A stretch of DNA of 64,000 nucleotides from Xiphydria camelus (GCA_963678675.1 OY783193.1:20816977-20880976), one strand, 5' to 3'. Positions 1-10,533 are shown, counted from the stretch's first letter. Numbers and translations are program-made. The notes: generated from the sequence alone by a model not told the origin.

Positions 1-301
1 CGTCGCTCGGTATAATCCCCATGTTTATGTTCCCAGTTCTCGGCATCGATGTGGAAATGCTCGAGGTGCCGAGATGCGCTTGCCACTCGAACTCGATATT
101 TATGTGGCTGACCCTCGGCGTCGACCATGCATCGAGTGTCGTATCTATCTTTGGAAACTCTCACATTTTGCATGCTTAAATCTCACTTCATGCAACAAAA
201 AAGTGGTTAGATACATTTCTAGAAAAATGTGATTTTACCTTATATGGTTTTTTTTTAGATTTTGAGAGAATTACGAGGCTTACAGACCCCGCTCTGCGCT
301 T
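1..301. other. left flank, nothing recognised
   Basis: No gene, repeat or RNA was recognised. The stretch has CG-containing motifs such as GGTGCCGAGATGC but no long open frame. It precedes the outer end of the split foldback element. Confidence 0.4.
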
Positions 302-356
302 AATTGGCGGTCCGGCGGGGAAAGTGGTATAAGTCTGAAATTATGAAAATGAGATA
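302..356. mobile_element. foldback element, outer left arm (split by retrotransposon)
   Basis: The sequence from GGCGGTCCGGCGGGG to GAGATA is the reverse complement of 9731-9786. With the retrotransposon and one GATA copy removed, 302-356 joins 9578-9786 into a palindrome of about 265 bp centred near 9654. The ends read TTA-ATTGGCGG and CCGCCAAT-TTA, so a 3-bp TTA duplication is possible but not certain. This is a non-coding foldback (MITE-like) element. Confidence 0.85.
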
Positions 357-1152
357 TGTAACACGCAAGTCGCTGCCAAGGCGACATGCGCTAGACAGCT
401 AGGCATTCGGGGTGCACTGAGTCACCCCGAACGCGACCGTTAGCGAGGCGCATGAAGTCACCCCAACGACCGACGACTTTACCGTTAGGACTAACGGTAA
501 GGGCTCTCGGCAAGGTCCGCCAAAGCAGTACATTAGGCGGCCGGCGAACCACGATAGCCAGAAGGAGGCGAGCATCGGTAGTGACAGCTTTCGCTCTGCG
601 AACATCACTACCCCTCGCAGCACTCCACGGGATCGACCCCCGAGACTGTTAGCGGCAGCTTTCGCTCTGCGAACACCCTAACGCTCGTGGCCCACCGATC
701 TACACTCGCGACCGAGAGAGCAGCTTTCGCTCTGCGAACACTCTCTCGCGCTGCGCTCCCTGACGTCTCACGACGTCCCGGCTTGAGTCCCGCTGGCGGC
801 AGCTTTCGCTCTGCGAACACCCCAGCGGCCTCTTAGTCGCACCGCCGACGCTTTCACGTCGCTTCGCCTATTCGGCGACCTACTACGAGGACGAGCCATC
901 CCACCTCGAGGACCAACGACGACGCTTGGGACGCGAGCCGCTCCAGGCACGACTTGACGCGGCCATTCCCTGGGACCGGTGCCCTCGCACCACCTCCGAG
1001 CGGCCTGACTGCTGCTAGCACCTCCGACGCTTCTCCGTGACCGGGCTTCTTCCGATCACCCACACCCACACACACACCACTTGTACTCCCGTATCGTGAA
1101 TAAACTCTTGTTATCGTTATTCCCGCTTCGTGCGTACTTCTCCCTCCTTATA
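357..1152 (+). repeat. 5' LTR (796 bp)
   Basis: It begins TGTAAC and ends TTATA, a near-perfect short terminal inversion. It matches 8778-9573 at an offset of 8421. Substitutions seen by eye lie at 413, 841, 988 and 1019 (about 0.5%). A polyadenylation signal AATAAA is at 1099-1104. The LTR is unusually rich in short hairpins, for example arms 479-488/491-500 with a 2-nt loop and 409-417/426-434. No clear TATA box was seen. Confidence 0.95.
577..828 (+). other. four LTR hairpins with a shared cap and different stems
   Basis: A 20-nt module CAGCTTTCGCTCTGCGAACA occurs at 585-604, 656-675, 721-740 and 800-819. It has an inner stem TTCGC/GCGAA with loop TCT. Each copy is enclosed by a different complementary pair: GGTAGTGA/TCACTACC (577-612), GTTAG-c-GG/CC-CTAAC (648-682), CGAGAGAG/CTCTCTCG (713-748) and CCGCTGG-c-GG/CC-CCAGCGG (790-828). 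The 3' LTR repeats them at 8998-9249. Pairing kept while sequence changes suggests selection for structure in RNA or single-stranded DNA; the function is unknown. Confidence 0.85.
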
Positions 1153-1154
1153 AC

Positions 1155-1172
1155 TGGCGCCCAACTTCCGGG
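1155..1172 (+). promoter_or_regulatory. primer binding site (tRNA-Lys type)
   Basis: TGGCGCCCAACTTCCGGG starts 2 nt after the LTR. The first 11 nt, TGGCGCCCAAC, fit the 3' end of a tRNA-Lys as used by many retroelements (from memory). The match beyond that is weak. Confidence 0.75.
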
Positions 1173-1256
1173 TAGAATCCTCACCCAACTTCCGGGTAGA
1201 ATCCTCACCCAACTTCCGGGTAGAATCCTCACCCAACTTCCGGTAGAACCCTAACC
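1159..1256 (+). repeat. 24-bp tandem repeat overlapping the primer binding site
   Basis: The unit CCCAACTTCCGGGTAGAATC plus CTCA is repeated about four times, the last copy diverged. The first copy overlaps the 3' part of the primer binding site, so that part is duplicated downstream. It lies in the leader before the gag ATG. Confidence 0.9.
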
Positions 1257-1299
1257 CACCACGTCCCCACCCAGGAGAAGCGCAAGGCTAGCGTAAGGT

Positions 1300-3321
1300 A
1301 TGGCGGTCCAACTCTCGAACGAACAGTTTGAAAGACTGCTCGAAAGGACCAACCCACTGCCGCAGCAGGAAAGGAGACGCGCTAGTTTCGCCAAGTGTAC
1401 CGCAAGTTATGATGGAACCAGAAACCGAGACAAGGTGGAGGAATTTATCACGGCGGCCACCATCTTCAAGGAAATAAGCGAGATCCCTGACGAAGACGCG
1501 CTGAAGGGTCTTCCGCTACTACTAAAGGACATCGCAGCAACATGGTGGCAAGGCACAAAAGAAAACACAGGTACCTGGACAGAAGCTATGGCTCTCCTCC
1601 GAACCGCCTTTTGCCCTAAAAGGCTCGCTCATCAGATTTTCGTGGAACTGTTTCAACACAAACAAAATAACGAAACAGCCACGGACATCTTCATCTGTAA
1701 GGCGCGGGCTCTACTATCGGAATTACCGTACAGATTACCAGAAACCCAGCAGCTTGATCTGATCTTCGGCCTTCTACGGCAACGAATCCGAGAAAAAGTC
1801 CCCCGAGATACAGTAGCTACTTTCCAGGAGTTACTACGTAAGGCTCGGGAAGTGGAAGGAATAGATAGGGAACTATCTATCGACCAACGAAGGACAGTAT
1901 TCCAAGAGAAGAAGAACACAGAATGGAAAGAATACAAGCCGGAAAAAGCCATCAGACCAAGATGCGACTCATGCAAGCGTTTCGGTCACACCAAAGAAGT
2001 CTGCCGTCAGAATAAAGGAATACCGACTGTCCATATAAAAGAGGAACCAGCAACGTTGCAATGTTACGGTTGCAAACGACCTGGAGTGGTGAGAAGTAAG
2101 TGCCCAACTTGCAACCCGAGCAAAACGGATGTCGTCCAATTGGATTTTTTTGCCGTGAACGCAAACATCCCACGCCAACGCCCGACCGTCCAAGTCTCCA
2201 TCGAAGGACTTAGCGGCAGCGCCTGTGTCGATACAGGCGCAAGGGCGTGCGTTGCCAGCCACAGTCTGTACCAAGCCTTGCTAAAAAAACAGTGGAAATT
2301 CACAAAAGCTACAATGCAGATCTCACTTGCGGATGGGAAATCCCAACTCCAGGAAGTACCTACCACCAGCGTGACCATTCAGCTACAAGGTCGTCCAATT
2401 CGCACCAGGCTCATTGTACTACCAGAAGCCAAGAATAACCATACGCTACTAGGAGTGGATTTTGTAGAAGATGCCGGCATAGTAATGGATATTCCACAGC
2501 AAAATTGGTGGTTCAACACGGATCCACAACGACGCTACGACTTCCAGAGGAACCTAGGAGAACCAGCCCCCCCGCCTCACTCATCAGAAGTGCTAGCGAC
2601 AAGGATCGAGGCGGCGGAGACAGAAACTGAGATCAACTCGTGGTCAAACTTTACGGAGATACCGGAGATGCTTAGTCCCTTACCTGCTTCCCCTCAAGGG
2701 ATAGAGCCGACCGACTACCTTGATGAACTGTTTGATCGCTGTTATCAAATGGCGATTAACGCGAACCAAGGGATAAGCGAGAGAATCGATCTAGCATCAG
2801 TTGATATCACGCTACAGCCTAACGAAGCCACAGAACTAGATAAAAATGAGGGAACTCAAATAAATAAATTATTAAAAGACTACGCCAGCCTCTTCGAACC
2901 AACGGGCCCACCAACAGACCAGGCAGAACACCACATCGATACGGCGAACCATGCCCCCGTAGCGGTTCCCCCGTACCGATTATCGCCGCAACGGAAGAAA
3001 GTGCTACTCGACGAGCTGACCAGAATGTTACAGGACGACATTATTGAAGAATGCGAATCACCCTGGGCAGCACCAGTAGTGCTGATCCCTAAAAAGGACG
3101 GCAGCGTACGAGTCTGCGTCGATTTTCGCAAACTCAACAGCATAACAGTAACAGACGCTTACCCGTTACCCAGGATGGATGACCTACTACACGCCGCCAG
3201 AAGCACCAGATTCATGACGACGTTGGATCTCCAGTCAGGTTATTGGCAAATAAAGATGAAACAAGACGATAAGGACAAGACTGCATTCACTACTCCCTTT
3301 GGCACGTATCGCTTTAAACGT
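1300..3321 (+). pseudogene. gag-pol: gag-pol polyprotein, first part (gag, protease, RT N-terminus)
   Basis: A single open frame starts at the ATG at 1300, the first after the leader. Residues 1-210 resemble a Ty3/gypsy gag. A CCHC zinc knuckle CDSCKRFGHTKEVC starts near residue 222 (nucleic-acid binding). A second Cys cluster, CYGCKRPG...CPTC, lacks the His. The aspartic protease active site DTG is at residues 311-313. Reverse transcriptase starts near residue 559, with LIPKKDG, CVDFRKLN and the first catalytic Asp in TTLDLQSGYW (residue 643). Gag and pol share one frame, so no frameshift signal is needed here. The frame is cut after residue 674 by the nested transposon, which adds a short foreign tail ending at 3369. 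Excision at TA would restore the frame to 7230. Confidence 0.95.
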
Positions 3322-3506
3322 AGGGGAAGGTGGGGCACAATGGAACACAAAAATTGTCTTTGCCCTTAGCTCTCACCTGAACTTTTTTTTTCAATCAACA
3401 ACATTTTTTTCTGCTACCTATGGATCTAAGCTATGGAGTGTGAGGTATCAATTATTTCTAGAAAGTTATTTGTAAATGTGAACGGCCATTTTCCGAAAAA
3501 AGATTT

Positions 3507-3547
3507 TTGTTTCATTGTGCCCCATGCCTGGGGTACAATGAAACAGG
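3507..3547. repeat. subterminal repeats of the Tigger-like element
   Basis: Motifs TTTCATTGTGCCCCA and GGGGTACAATGAAACA lie face to face here. Relatives occur at 7184-7204 (TTTCACTGTGCCCCATG) and in both inverted repeat ends (GGGGCACAATGGAACA). Repeated, oriented copies of one motif suggest transposase binding sites; that role is inferred. Confidence 0.55.
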
Positions 3548-3733
3548 GCGAGGGATACCTTGAAACAGGCAAGATAACAACACATTTCTCTCAGAACATT
3601 TAAATTTTTCGAAATACTGAATGCCAAAATGTAAGAATAGTTATTATGAAATACAAAAGAGGTAGTAGGAAATACAAAAAAGGTTTCAATTCCTGATATT
3701 AAGGCACAAGCGATAGGTAGAGCGTCGTTACAT

Positions 3734-6528
3734 TTATCCAATGTTCAAATTTCCGAAATCCATGCCAAACGAGATGAAACCTTGCTGCCTTTTAGTTCCT
3801 TGAGCAAAAGTAGGATGTTCCAAAAGCATTTTGATGTCGTTTTCGTTCACTGCGGCTATATCATCCACTGGAGGCTCGATAAATTTGTTGTTTTTTCGGT
3901 ATCTTAGAAATTTGATCTCGTAGTCCCTCTCGGCATCTTCCATCTTGATGATTTGACCAACGTAGAATTTGACTTGGTTTTTAGTCTTAAACTGGATCAA
4001 AACATAATCTCGCAATACAGGAAGTCGATGCATTTCTGCGAAACGGTCAGGTTCAATACATAAAAACTCCTCCATGTTCTCATCCGTATCCATGTCGTCA
4101 TCTGTGTCAACATATTTGACGACGTCTTCTTCTTCTTCATCATCTGATGAAAAAACTGGAAGTTTTTCAGCAGACTTTTTTTTCTTCGGTTTTGGTTTTG
4201 TTAGATCCAACCTTCTTTTGGCTGAATCTGTTCTGGTCTTTGAAATTGACTTCCTCTTCTCCGCAATGGTTTTCATTTCTGAAGAGCTTGTTGCTATCAA
4301 GCTCTTGCCTTTTTTCCTCTGTTTTCGATCCAATTTTCGTTTTCCTGCTTTTGGATAGCCACGAAACTCTTCAGGAGTTAGGAAAGCGTGACTTGGACCA
4401 GCTCCTGGATCGAGGTCACTGAAAACTGTGCGGTTTAAAGCTTCTTCTCCTTGAGGGAGCGAATCGTTGGGTGAATCAATTGGTAAGGCATCAGGATTTG
4501 CCATCGTGCTACTCACAGGAGGTTGATTTACCAAGTTAGTAGGAGGCGATCGATCAGTCACATAATTGCATATGAAGTCTGCTTCGGTAAAAACGTTTCG
4601 ATCAAATGGATATATCCCACTTTTTTTGAAACCTGCCATTATGTTGGCAGGTGTCATGCTTTTCTGATGAGCTTTGTTCACGATGGATGCTGTATTATAA
4701 ATTGTAGCAGTGTTTTACCAGGGTTTTGCATCATCCAACTATAAAGTGCTGCATTATAATAAGTTTTAAATGGCGCGAAAACCGCTACATCCAACGGTTG
4801 CATTTTATTGGATGAATGGGGCGGTAACGTCAGAACTGAGACGCCGTTTTCCTTGCACAGGATGAGTGCTTCCAGGGACAAGTGACTTTCTACATTGTCA
4901 TAGATTAATAGAGTAGGGTCCTCTTCAGAACTGTGGGTGTGTCGAATAAAGTGCTTAATAACATCCACAAAAAGTTCAGATGTCATCCAACCGCTAGTCA
5001 CGGCTAAGCCAAGTGTTCCTGGAGGAGCTCCTTCAGTCATGTGCTCCTTAAGGGGGAAAGCCACTGTGATGACCGGAAAATGTAGAATAACTTTGTGAAT
5101 TTTTTCTGATTAAAATAAAAAACGAGGGAAAAAACTTTTACAACTACATGAAGGTACATATATTTTAGTATATTAGAAAAAAAAAGCAATACATAATATC
5201 AATAAACTACACAATAATACGCGATGCCGTAAAGCTTCTCTGAAAAATGTTTGGCGCATGGGCGCCATTGCTGTGTCCGAATGGTATATCCAAACCAAAA
5301 AAATCAATTATTTTCTTAAACTACACGAGTCTAGCTTCAGTTAAGCGTACGGATTTATAAAAATTTTAATTTTTAACAAAGTAACGCATGTTTAAAGATA
5401 GAACTTCGAAATTTAGAGAAAAATTGCTCAGTTTTTTAATTATATCTCAACAAGTAATCGCTTAATCGAAAAAATCATACGCTTAACTGAAGATAATTCT
5501 TTTAAAAATATTCTGTGAAAATTTCAAGGTAATCGGATAAAAATTGACTGAGTTATGATGGCGCCCAGTTGGAAAAATGTAGTTTCGAGATAAAAGCCTT
5601 TAAAACCGCGCGGTCAAGTTCGAGCGTATGCGCTTACTCACACAAAACCTTTCATAACTCCATAAAATTTTCGAATTTCGGTTTGAAACTTAGGGAACAG
5701 ATTCTTGAAACCTCGAACATTAAGAAAATGTAAAAATAAAAAAATCTATTTTTTGAACATATCACAGTGGCTTTCCCCCTTAAAATGGACTCGCGGGAAA
5801 ATCATGACTGGTGGAATAGTGCTGCCAGACGCAGAAATTATGGACACTGTGGTGACGTTACTGCCTTTTTCTCCACTTGTAGCTTTGCACACTTGCTTGA
5901 CGCCTTTTTCAGCCACTATTCGTTGTGGTTTTTGTACAGTTGATGTTGCCGTTTCATCCAAATTGAACACTCTTGTCCCGTCTCCGAATTCTGGGTGTTT
6001 TTTATACAGCTTCTCCAAGTTATCAAAGAACACATCTACATTCGGTTTGGTGAACGAAGTAGCGCGAGACAAGCTGCAAGCTTCAGGTGTTCGTTGGCTG
6101 AGTTTTGGATGCCTTTTCATAAAACCGTAAAACCAGTCAATACCTGCACTTTTTCTCTCCTCTCATGAATTAGGGCAAGTTATTTTGTTGATCACTGTCA
6201 TTTCGTATGCAACTCGTCTGCATTCTTCAACTGGTAGACCATAGTACATTTTAGAGCACATGATGAGGTAATTTTTCAATTTCTCTTCTTGCTCTAGTGT
6301 AAATACCAGCCTAACAGAATAGTTGGCCTTATATCTAATATTCTCCTCTTCACCCTCAGTACATTCTCTTCTTTTCTTAACATATCTTGATAAAGTAACA
6401 TGGCTCACGTTTTTTAATTCAGCAGCACTTCTTACACTTCGACCATTCATGACCATTTCCACTGCCGCCTTCATGTCTTCTTCCAAGAACAGCCCCTTGC
6501 CACTTTTGCGCTTTCGATTCCGCACCAT
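3734..6528 (-). pseudogene. pogo/Tigger-like transposase, broken
   Basis: Minus strand. The N-terminal helix-turn-helix (ATG at 6528; MVRNRKRK, VRSAAELKNVSHVTLSRY) fits the psq/CENP-B-type DNA-binding domain. The DDE_1 catalytic domain has its first Asp in FNLDET (5746-6120), its second in LLIYDNVESHLS and its third in MQPLDVAVF (4678-5064), with 35 residues between the last two. The C-terminal part (3734-4681) has FKKSGIYPFDRNVF, a basic-acidic linker and a small globular end (YVLIQF...YVGQI). Breaks seen: a TGA at 6163-6165 where Trp is likely, a frameshift near 6140, the TTAA element at 5052-5779, and a frameshift near 4720. It should be inactive. Confidence 0.9.
5052..5779. mobile_element. 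TTAA-flanked short element inside the transposase
   Basis: A 19-bp inverted repeat GGGGGAAAGCCACTGTGAT lies at both ends, flanked by TTAA at 5048-5051 and 5780-5783. Length 728 bp with no long frame. TTAA target duplications are typical of piggyBac-type elements, but these ends are not a piggyBac terminus I know, so the superfamily is tentative. Removing it with one TTAA closes the transposase reading region around it. Confidence 0.85.
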
Positions 6529-7229
6529 TTCTCAAACAAAAAGGAAAAAGAAAATAAGGTATCTGCTACCTTAGCGAATCGTTAGGTATTCGCCTTTTTT
6601 TTTAATGTTCCTTTATTTCATTTATTTAGATTATTTTTTTCCCCAGGAAGAATTTTACTTGAATAAAAGTTGGTCACACAAACGAATTTAACGTGAGACA
6701 CCTGGTCAGCGGACCTACAAGTATTATTTTTCTAGGAATGAATGATTGCCAGCATAACATATCAATACGGTTGAAGAAAAACGCTTGGGTTTCTATATTT
6801 ATACCGTCGGGGCTCCATGAAACGTTTCAACGTGCCCCCACGGCCTGTGTTTCAAGGAACCCCGATCCAGATATTTTGGTTCCCCACATTTCCTACCACG
6901 AACGCGACGAAGTAGAAAGATGAAAGTAGAGCAAAATGTTTAGCGATACATATAGGTTGAATTGCCATAAGAACCAACTGAATACAAAAATCACTCTTAC
7001 CTGGAGACGAAAATCCGTAGGAGTAAATTTTTTAGTTTCACGACGAAAAAAAGCACTACACTACGCACATCTAGTTGCTCAACTAAGTGGAAATGAGGGA
7101 TCAGCTGGAGTTGTTGGGGATCGCTCGCCGCGCTTTCTGTCGGAATCCCGTTGAACTAGGATCTTCCGTCCGCTCGCCAGTATGAATGTTTCACTGTGCC
7201 CCATGTTCCATTGTGCCCCACCTTCCCCT

Positions 7230-8159
7230 ATGCTATTTGGACTCAATAATGCCCCAGCCACCTTTCAGCGAACAATGGACCACTTACGACGAGGACTCGG
7301 AGACTGTATCGTGCTGGCCTATCTAGATGACCTGATTATCTTATCCAATACATTTACGCAGCACCTAGAAGATTTAACAGCCGTCTTCCAAAGATTGCAA
7401 CTTTTCAAACTACGAGTCAACAGGAAGAAAAGCCATTTCTGCTGTACACAAGTAAGATATCTTGGCCATCTTATTACCCCAGAAGGATTGAGAACAGCCC
7501 CCGAAAAGGTGGCAGTTATCAAGGAAATGCCTTCCCCAAGAAACTGCAAACAAGTAATCTCTTTTCTACAAACGTGCTCCTGGTACCGGCGATTTATTAA
7601 AAATTTCGCGAAAGTAGCAGAACCATTAACTCGCCTCACAAAGAAAGACGCGGAATGGACATGGAAAGAAGAACAGAAAACCGCTTTCCAGGCCTTAAAG
7701 GAAGCGTTAATTTCAGACCCCCTTCTCCAACAAGCAAATGCAGAAAAACCATACTACATTAAAACGGACGCCAGCGGAATAGCCGTAGGGGCAGCTCTAC
7801 TCCAGGGGGAGGGATCAGAAGAACATCCAGTCGAATACGCCAGCAGACTACTCACCACAGCCGAACGAAACTACTCTACGACAGAGAGGGAAGCGCTCGC
7901 GGTTGTCTGGGCAGTTAATAAATTTAGAGGCTACATCGAAGGAGGGGAAATCACCGTCATCTCCGATCACCAACCACTCAAATGGTTGATGAGCCTAAAA
8001 TCACCCACCGGACGACTAGCCCGATGGGCCTTATCATTACAACCATACAACATTCGAATATGCTACGCGCCAGGAAGAACGAATGTACTGGCCGATATGT
8101 TATCCAGACCAATAACACAAGACGACGAGATGCTAGCCAAAGGAAGCCACACAGATTAG
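7230..8159 (+). pseudogene. pol: pol continuation: RT C-terminus and RNase H
   Basis: Resumes directly after the nested transposon with LFGLNNAPATFQ. The RT catalytic motif YLDD lies near 7320. The RNase H residues are present: Asp in YIKTDASG, Glu in TTEREALAVVWA and Asp in VISDHQPLKWL. The frame stops at TAG 8157-8159, just past RNase H, where the integrase should begin. The same frame continues beyond the stop into the integrase end, so this stop sits at a deletion junction. Confidence 0.93.
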
Positions 8160-8782
8160 GCCATCAATCTACCCGCCATCAGATTCGCCATGAACACGGC
8201 ACATTGTAGCAGCACGGGCTACACGGCCGCATACCTAACTTTCGCCCGGGAATTACGAACCCCGGACGACGTTACTAAGGATCTCCGCAACATTGTGGAA
8301 AAAGAAAATTTCATTGCCGAAGTTACTCCACAGTTACTGAGACTCGCTAACACATTACGACTCGTTCGCGAGACTCATGAACAACAACAGGATCGGCGTA
8401 AGCAACAAGCCGATAAAAACAGAAGACCGGGACAACAATACATACCCGGAGATCGAGTGTGGGTCACCACCCACATACTTAGTCAAGGAAAACGCCAGAT
8501 CAGCTCTAAACTGGCCCCAAGAAGAGATGGACCATATATCATCCTGCAGCAAAAAGTGCCACCAGCTACGAGGTAGCCAACCCAAACGCGCCAACGCAAA
8601 GCATGGGATGCTACCACACATCAGCCCTAACACCATACCGAGGCGCTGTGGAAGAAGAACCACCTACCCCAATACAACCTCTACGAAAAAGAGGGCGACC
8701 CCGCAAACAAACAGAACAACCATCCACGCTAAATCCTGGACCCTCGTCGGGACGCCGTCAGGTCCAGAGGGGGAGATTGTAA
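8160..8782 (+). pseudogene. pol: integrase C-terminal remnant (core deleted)
   Basis: After the stop, the text LPAIRFAMNTAHCSSTGYTAAYLTF matches only the end of a Ty3/gypsy integrase core; it is followed by GDRVWV and KLAPRRDGPY of the C-terminal domain. The zinc-binding HHCC region and the D,D-35-E catalytic residues are absent. A one-base shift near 8560 moves the tail to another frame, which continues SYEVANP and GRPRK to TAA at 8780-8782, overlapping the 3' LTR start. It cannot encode an active integrase. Confidence 0.88.
8766..8777 (+). promoter_or_regulatory. polypurine tract
   Basis: AGAGGGGGAGAT directly precedes the 3' LTR. This is the expected place and composition for plus-strand priming. 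Confidence 0.8.
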
Positions 8783-9573
8783 CACGCAAGTCGCTGCCAA
8801 GGCGACATGCGCTAGACAGCTAGGCATTCGGGGCGCACTGAGTCACCCCGAACGCGACCGTTAGCGAGGCGCATGAAGTCACCCCAACGACCGACGACTT
8901 TACCGTTAGGACTAACGGTAAGGGCTCTCGGCAAGGTCCGCCAAAGCAGTACATTAGGCGGCCGGCGAACCACGATAGCCAGAAGGAGGCGAGCATCGGT
9001 AGTGACAGCTTTCGCTCTGCGAACATCACTACCCCTCGCAGCACTCCACGGGATCGACCCCCGAGACTGTTAGCGGCAGCTTTCGCTCTGCGAACACCCT
9101 AACGCTCGTGGCCCACCGATCTACACTCGCGACCGAGAGAGCAGCTTTCGCTCTGCGAACACTCTCTCGCGCTGCGCTCCCTGACGTCTCACGACGTCCC
9201 GGCTTGAGTCCCGCTGGCGGCAGCTTTCGCTCTGCGAACACCCCAGCGGCCTCTTAGTCGCGCCGCCGACGCTTTCACGTCGCTTCGCCTATTCGGCGAC
9301 CTACTACGAGGACGAGCCATCCCACCTCGAGGACCAACGACGACGCTTGGGACGCGAGCCGCTCCAGGCACGACTTGACGCGGCCATTCCCTGGGACCGG
9401 TGCCCTCGTACCACCTCCGAGCGGCCTGACTGCTGCTAGTACCTCCGACGCTTCTCCGTGACCGGGCTTCTTCCGATCACCCACACCCACACACACACCA
9501 CTTGTACTCCCGTATCGTGAATAAACTCTTGTTATCGTTATTCCCGCTTCGTGCGTACTTCTCCCTCCTTATA
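8778..9573 (+). repeat. 3' LTR (796 bp)
   Basis: Matches the 5' LTR. It has C at 8834, G at 9262, T at 9409 and T at 9440 where the 5' LTR has the alternative base. The C at 8834 weakens one 5' LTR hairpin, but all four shared-cap hairpins are intact. AATAAA is at 9520-9525. Confidence 0.95.
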
Positions 9574-9786
9574 GATATGTGTATTTTAAGCTTCTCCTGG
9601 CTTAGATTAACATTCGGAAAAAGCGATATAAGTTAGTAGACCTTGCCTAGGTAATACTCAGGTAAGGTCTATTAACTTACATCGCTTTTTCCGAATGTTA
9701 AATTAAGCCAGGAGAAGCTTAAAATACATGTATCTCATTTTCACAATTTCAGACTTATACCACTTTCCCCACCGGACCGCCAATTT
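9574..9786. mobile_element. foldback element, main part
   Basis: Contains the inner left arm (TTTTAAGCTTCTCCTGGCTTA), the centre near 9654 and the full right arm (TAAGCCAGGAGAAGCTTAAA to CCGGACCGCCAAT). The outer left arm is at 302-356, so the retrotransposon landed in the left arm. Confidence 0.88.
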
Positions 9787-10219
9787 AAAGCTAATTAAAT
9801 TGCCTACAAATTATATTCTCAAGTTCTACTCGTAGGATCAATGGTTTCGACGCAATTTCGGTCCAAAGCAGGTCTAAAACTAAAATTTTCAATCTTTGGA
9901 AAAGCTGCCCTATTTTCAAAGTGCTGTAATTCGGTAACCAATTGACCTACAGAGCTTTGGTTGGGCTTAATTTATCGAAAATTTAATGCTCTTAAAAAAC
10001 GTATAGAATAGCTTTCGACAAAAAATGCATGGATTAGGAGATATAGAGCAGAATCTGAAAAGTCCAAAAATTTCGCGGTTTTTGGTGTGTAAAAATTTTT
10101 CCACAACTTTTTGAGAGTTGCAAACTTGGATATACATAGCCCTAATGGGTCCAAACAACATACAAAAAAATCAGATACATCATGTTTTGTTAATTTATTG
10201 TCGATTTTGACCGGCCTAT
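9787..10219. other. AT-rich spacer, nothing recognised
   Basis: No frame or repeat could be assigned. Short minus-strand frames at 9967-10161 look accidental. Confidence 0.4.
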
Positions 10220-10533
10220 GGTACTGGTATTGGCCAGTTTGAAAGTTGCCTTCAGGCAGGCTTGGTCGGTACTCGAGTCATTTATACCGGTAGAAGTCGA
10301 GTCGGTAGTTAGAGTTGGTGTCAATTCGGGAGATCGAAGCGTCTAACCTCGAAATTGTGAATTTGTGAATAATGGAAATTACTCACATAATTCACAAATT
10401 CACGATTTCAAGGTTAGATGCTTTGCTCTCCCGAATTGACACCAACTCTAACTACCGACCGGTATAAATGGCTCGAGTACCGACCAAGCCTGGCCGAAGA
10501 TAAATTTCAAGATCCCTGCAACTGGCCAGTACA
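10220..10533. mobile_element. F1 foldback element
   Basis: Nearly complete palindrome: GTACTGGTATTGGCCAG on the left, CTGGCCAGTAC on the right, with CGGTACTCGAGTCATTTATA mirrored and the centre near 10380. It is non-coding. Relatives lie at 17.2, 22.9, 25.2, 26.6-27.2, 28.5 and, more distantly, 31.1 kb. Confidence 0.85.

Larger units (their letters stand above)
3323..7228 (-). mobile_element. pogo/Tigger-like DNA transposon (3.9 kb)
   Basis: The terminal inverted repeat of about 25 bp begins GGGGAAGGTGGGGCACAATG at 3323 and is mirrored at the 7228 end. The TA target duplication is at 3321-3322 and 7229-7230. It carries a DDE transposase on the minus strand (3734-6528). The subterminal regions repeat the end motif. 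It interrupts the RT of the gypsy element exactly between the RFK and LFGLNNA regions. Confidence 0.93.
357..9573 (+). mobile_element. Ty3/gypsy LTR retrotransposon, defective, with nested insertions
   Basis: Order seen: 5' LTR, primer binding site, gag-protease-RT frame, nested DNA transposon, rest of RT, RNase H, integrase tail, polypurine tract, 3' LTR. The domain order PR-RT-RH-IN is that of Ty3/gypsy. The element is flanked by GATA (353-356 and 9574-9577), a 4-bp target duplication. No env frame is present. It is defective: the RT is interrupted, the integrase core is deleted, and the tail has an in-frame stop and a frameshift. The LTRs differ at about 4 sites, so the insertion is young. 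Confidence 0.95.

Noticed and set aside
399..1075. Several 60-74-codon frames in the LTR, with a repeating VFAERKL peptide on the minus strand
   Set aside because: They are translations of the hairpin module and are repeated in both LTRs; no start context or family supports a protein.
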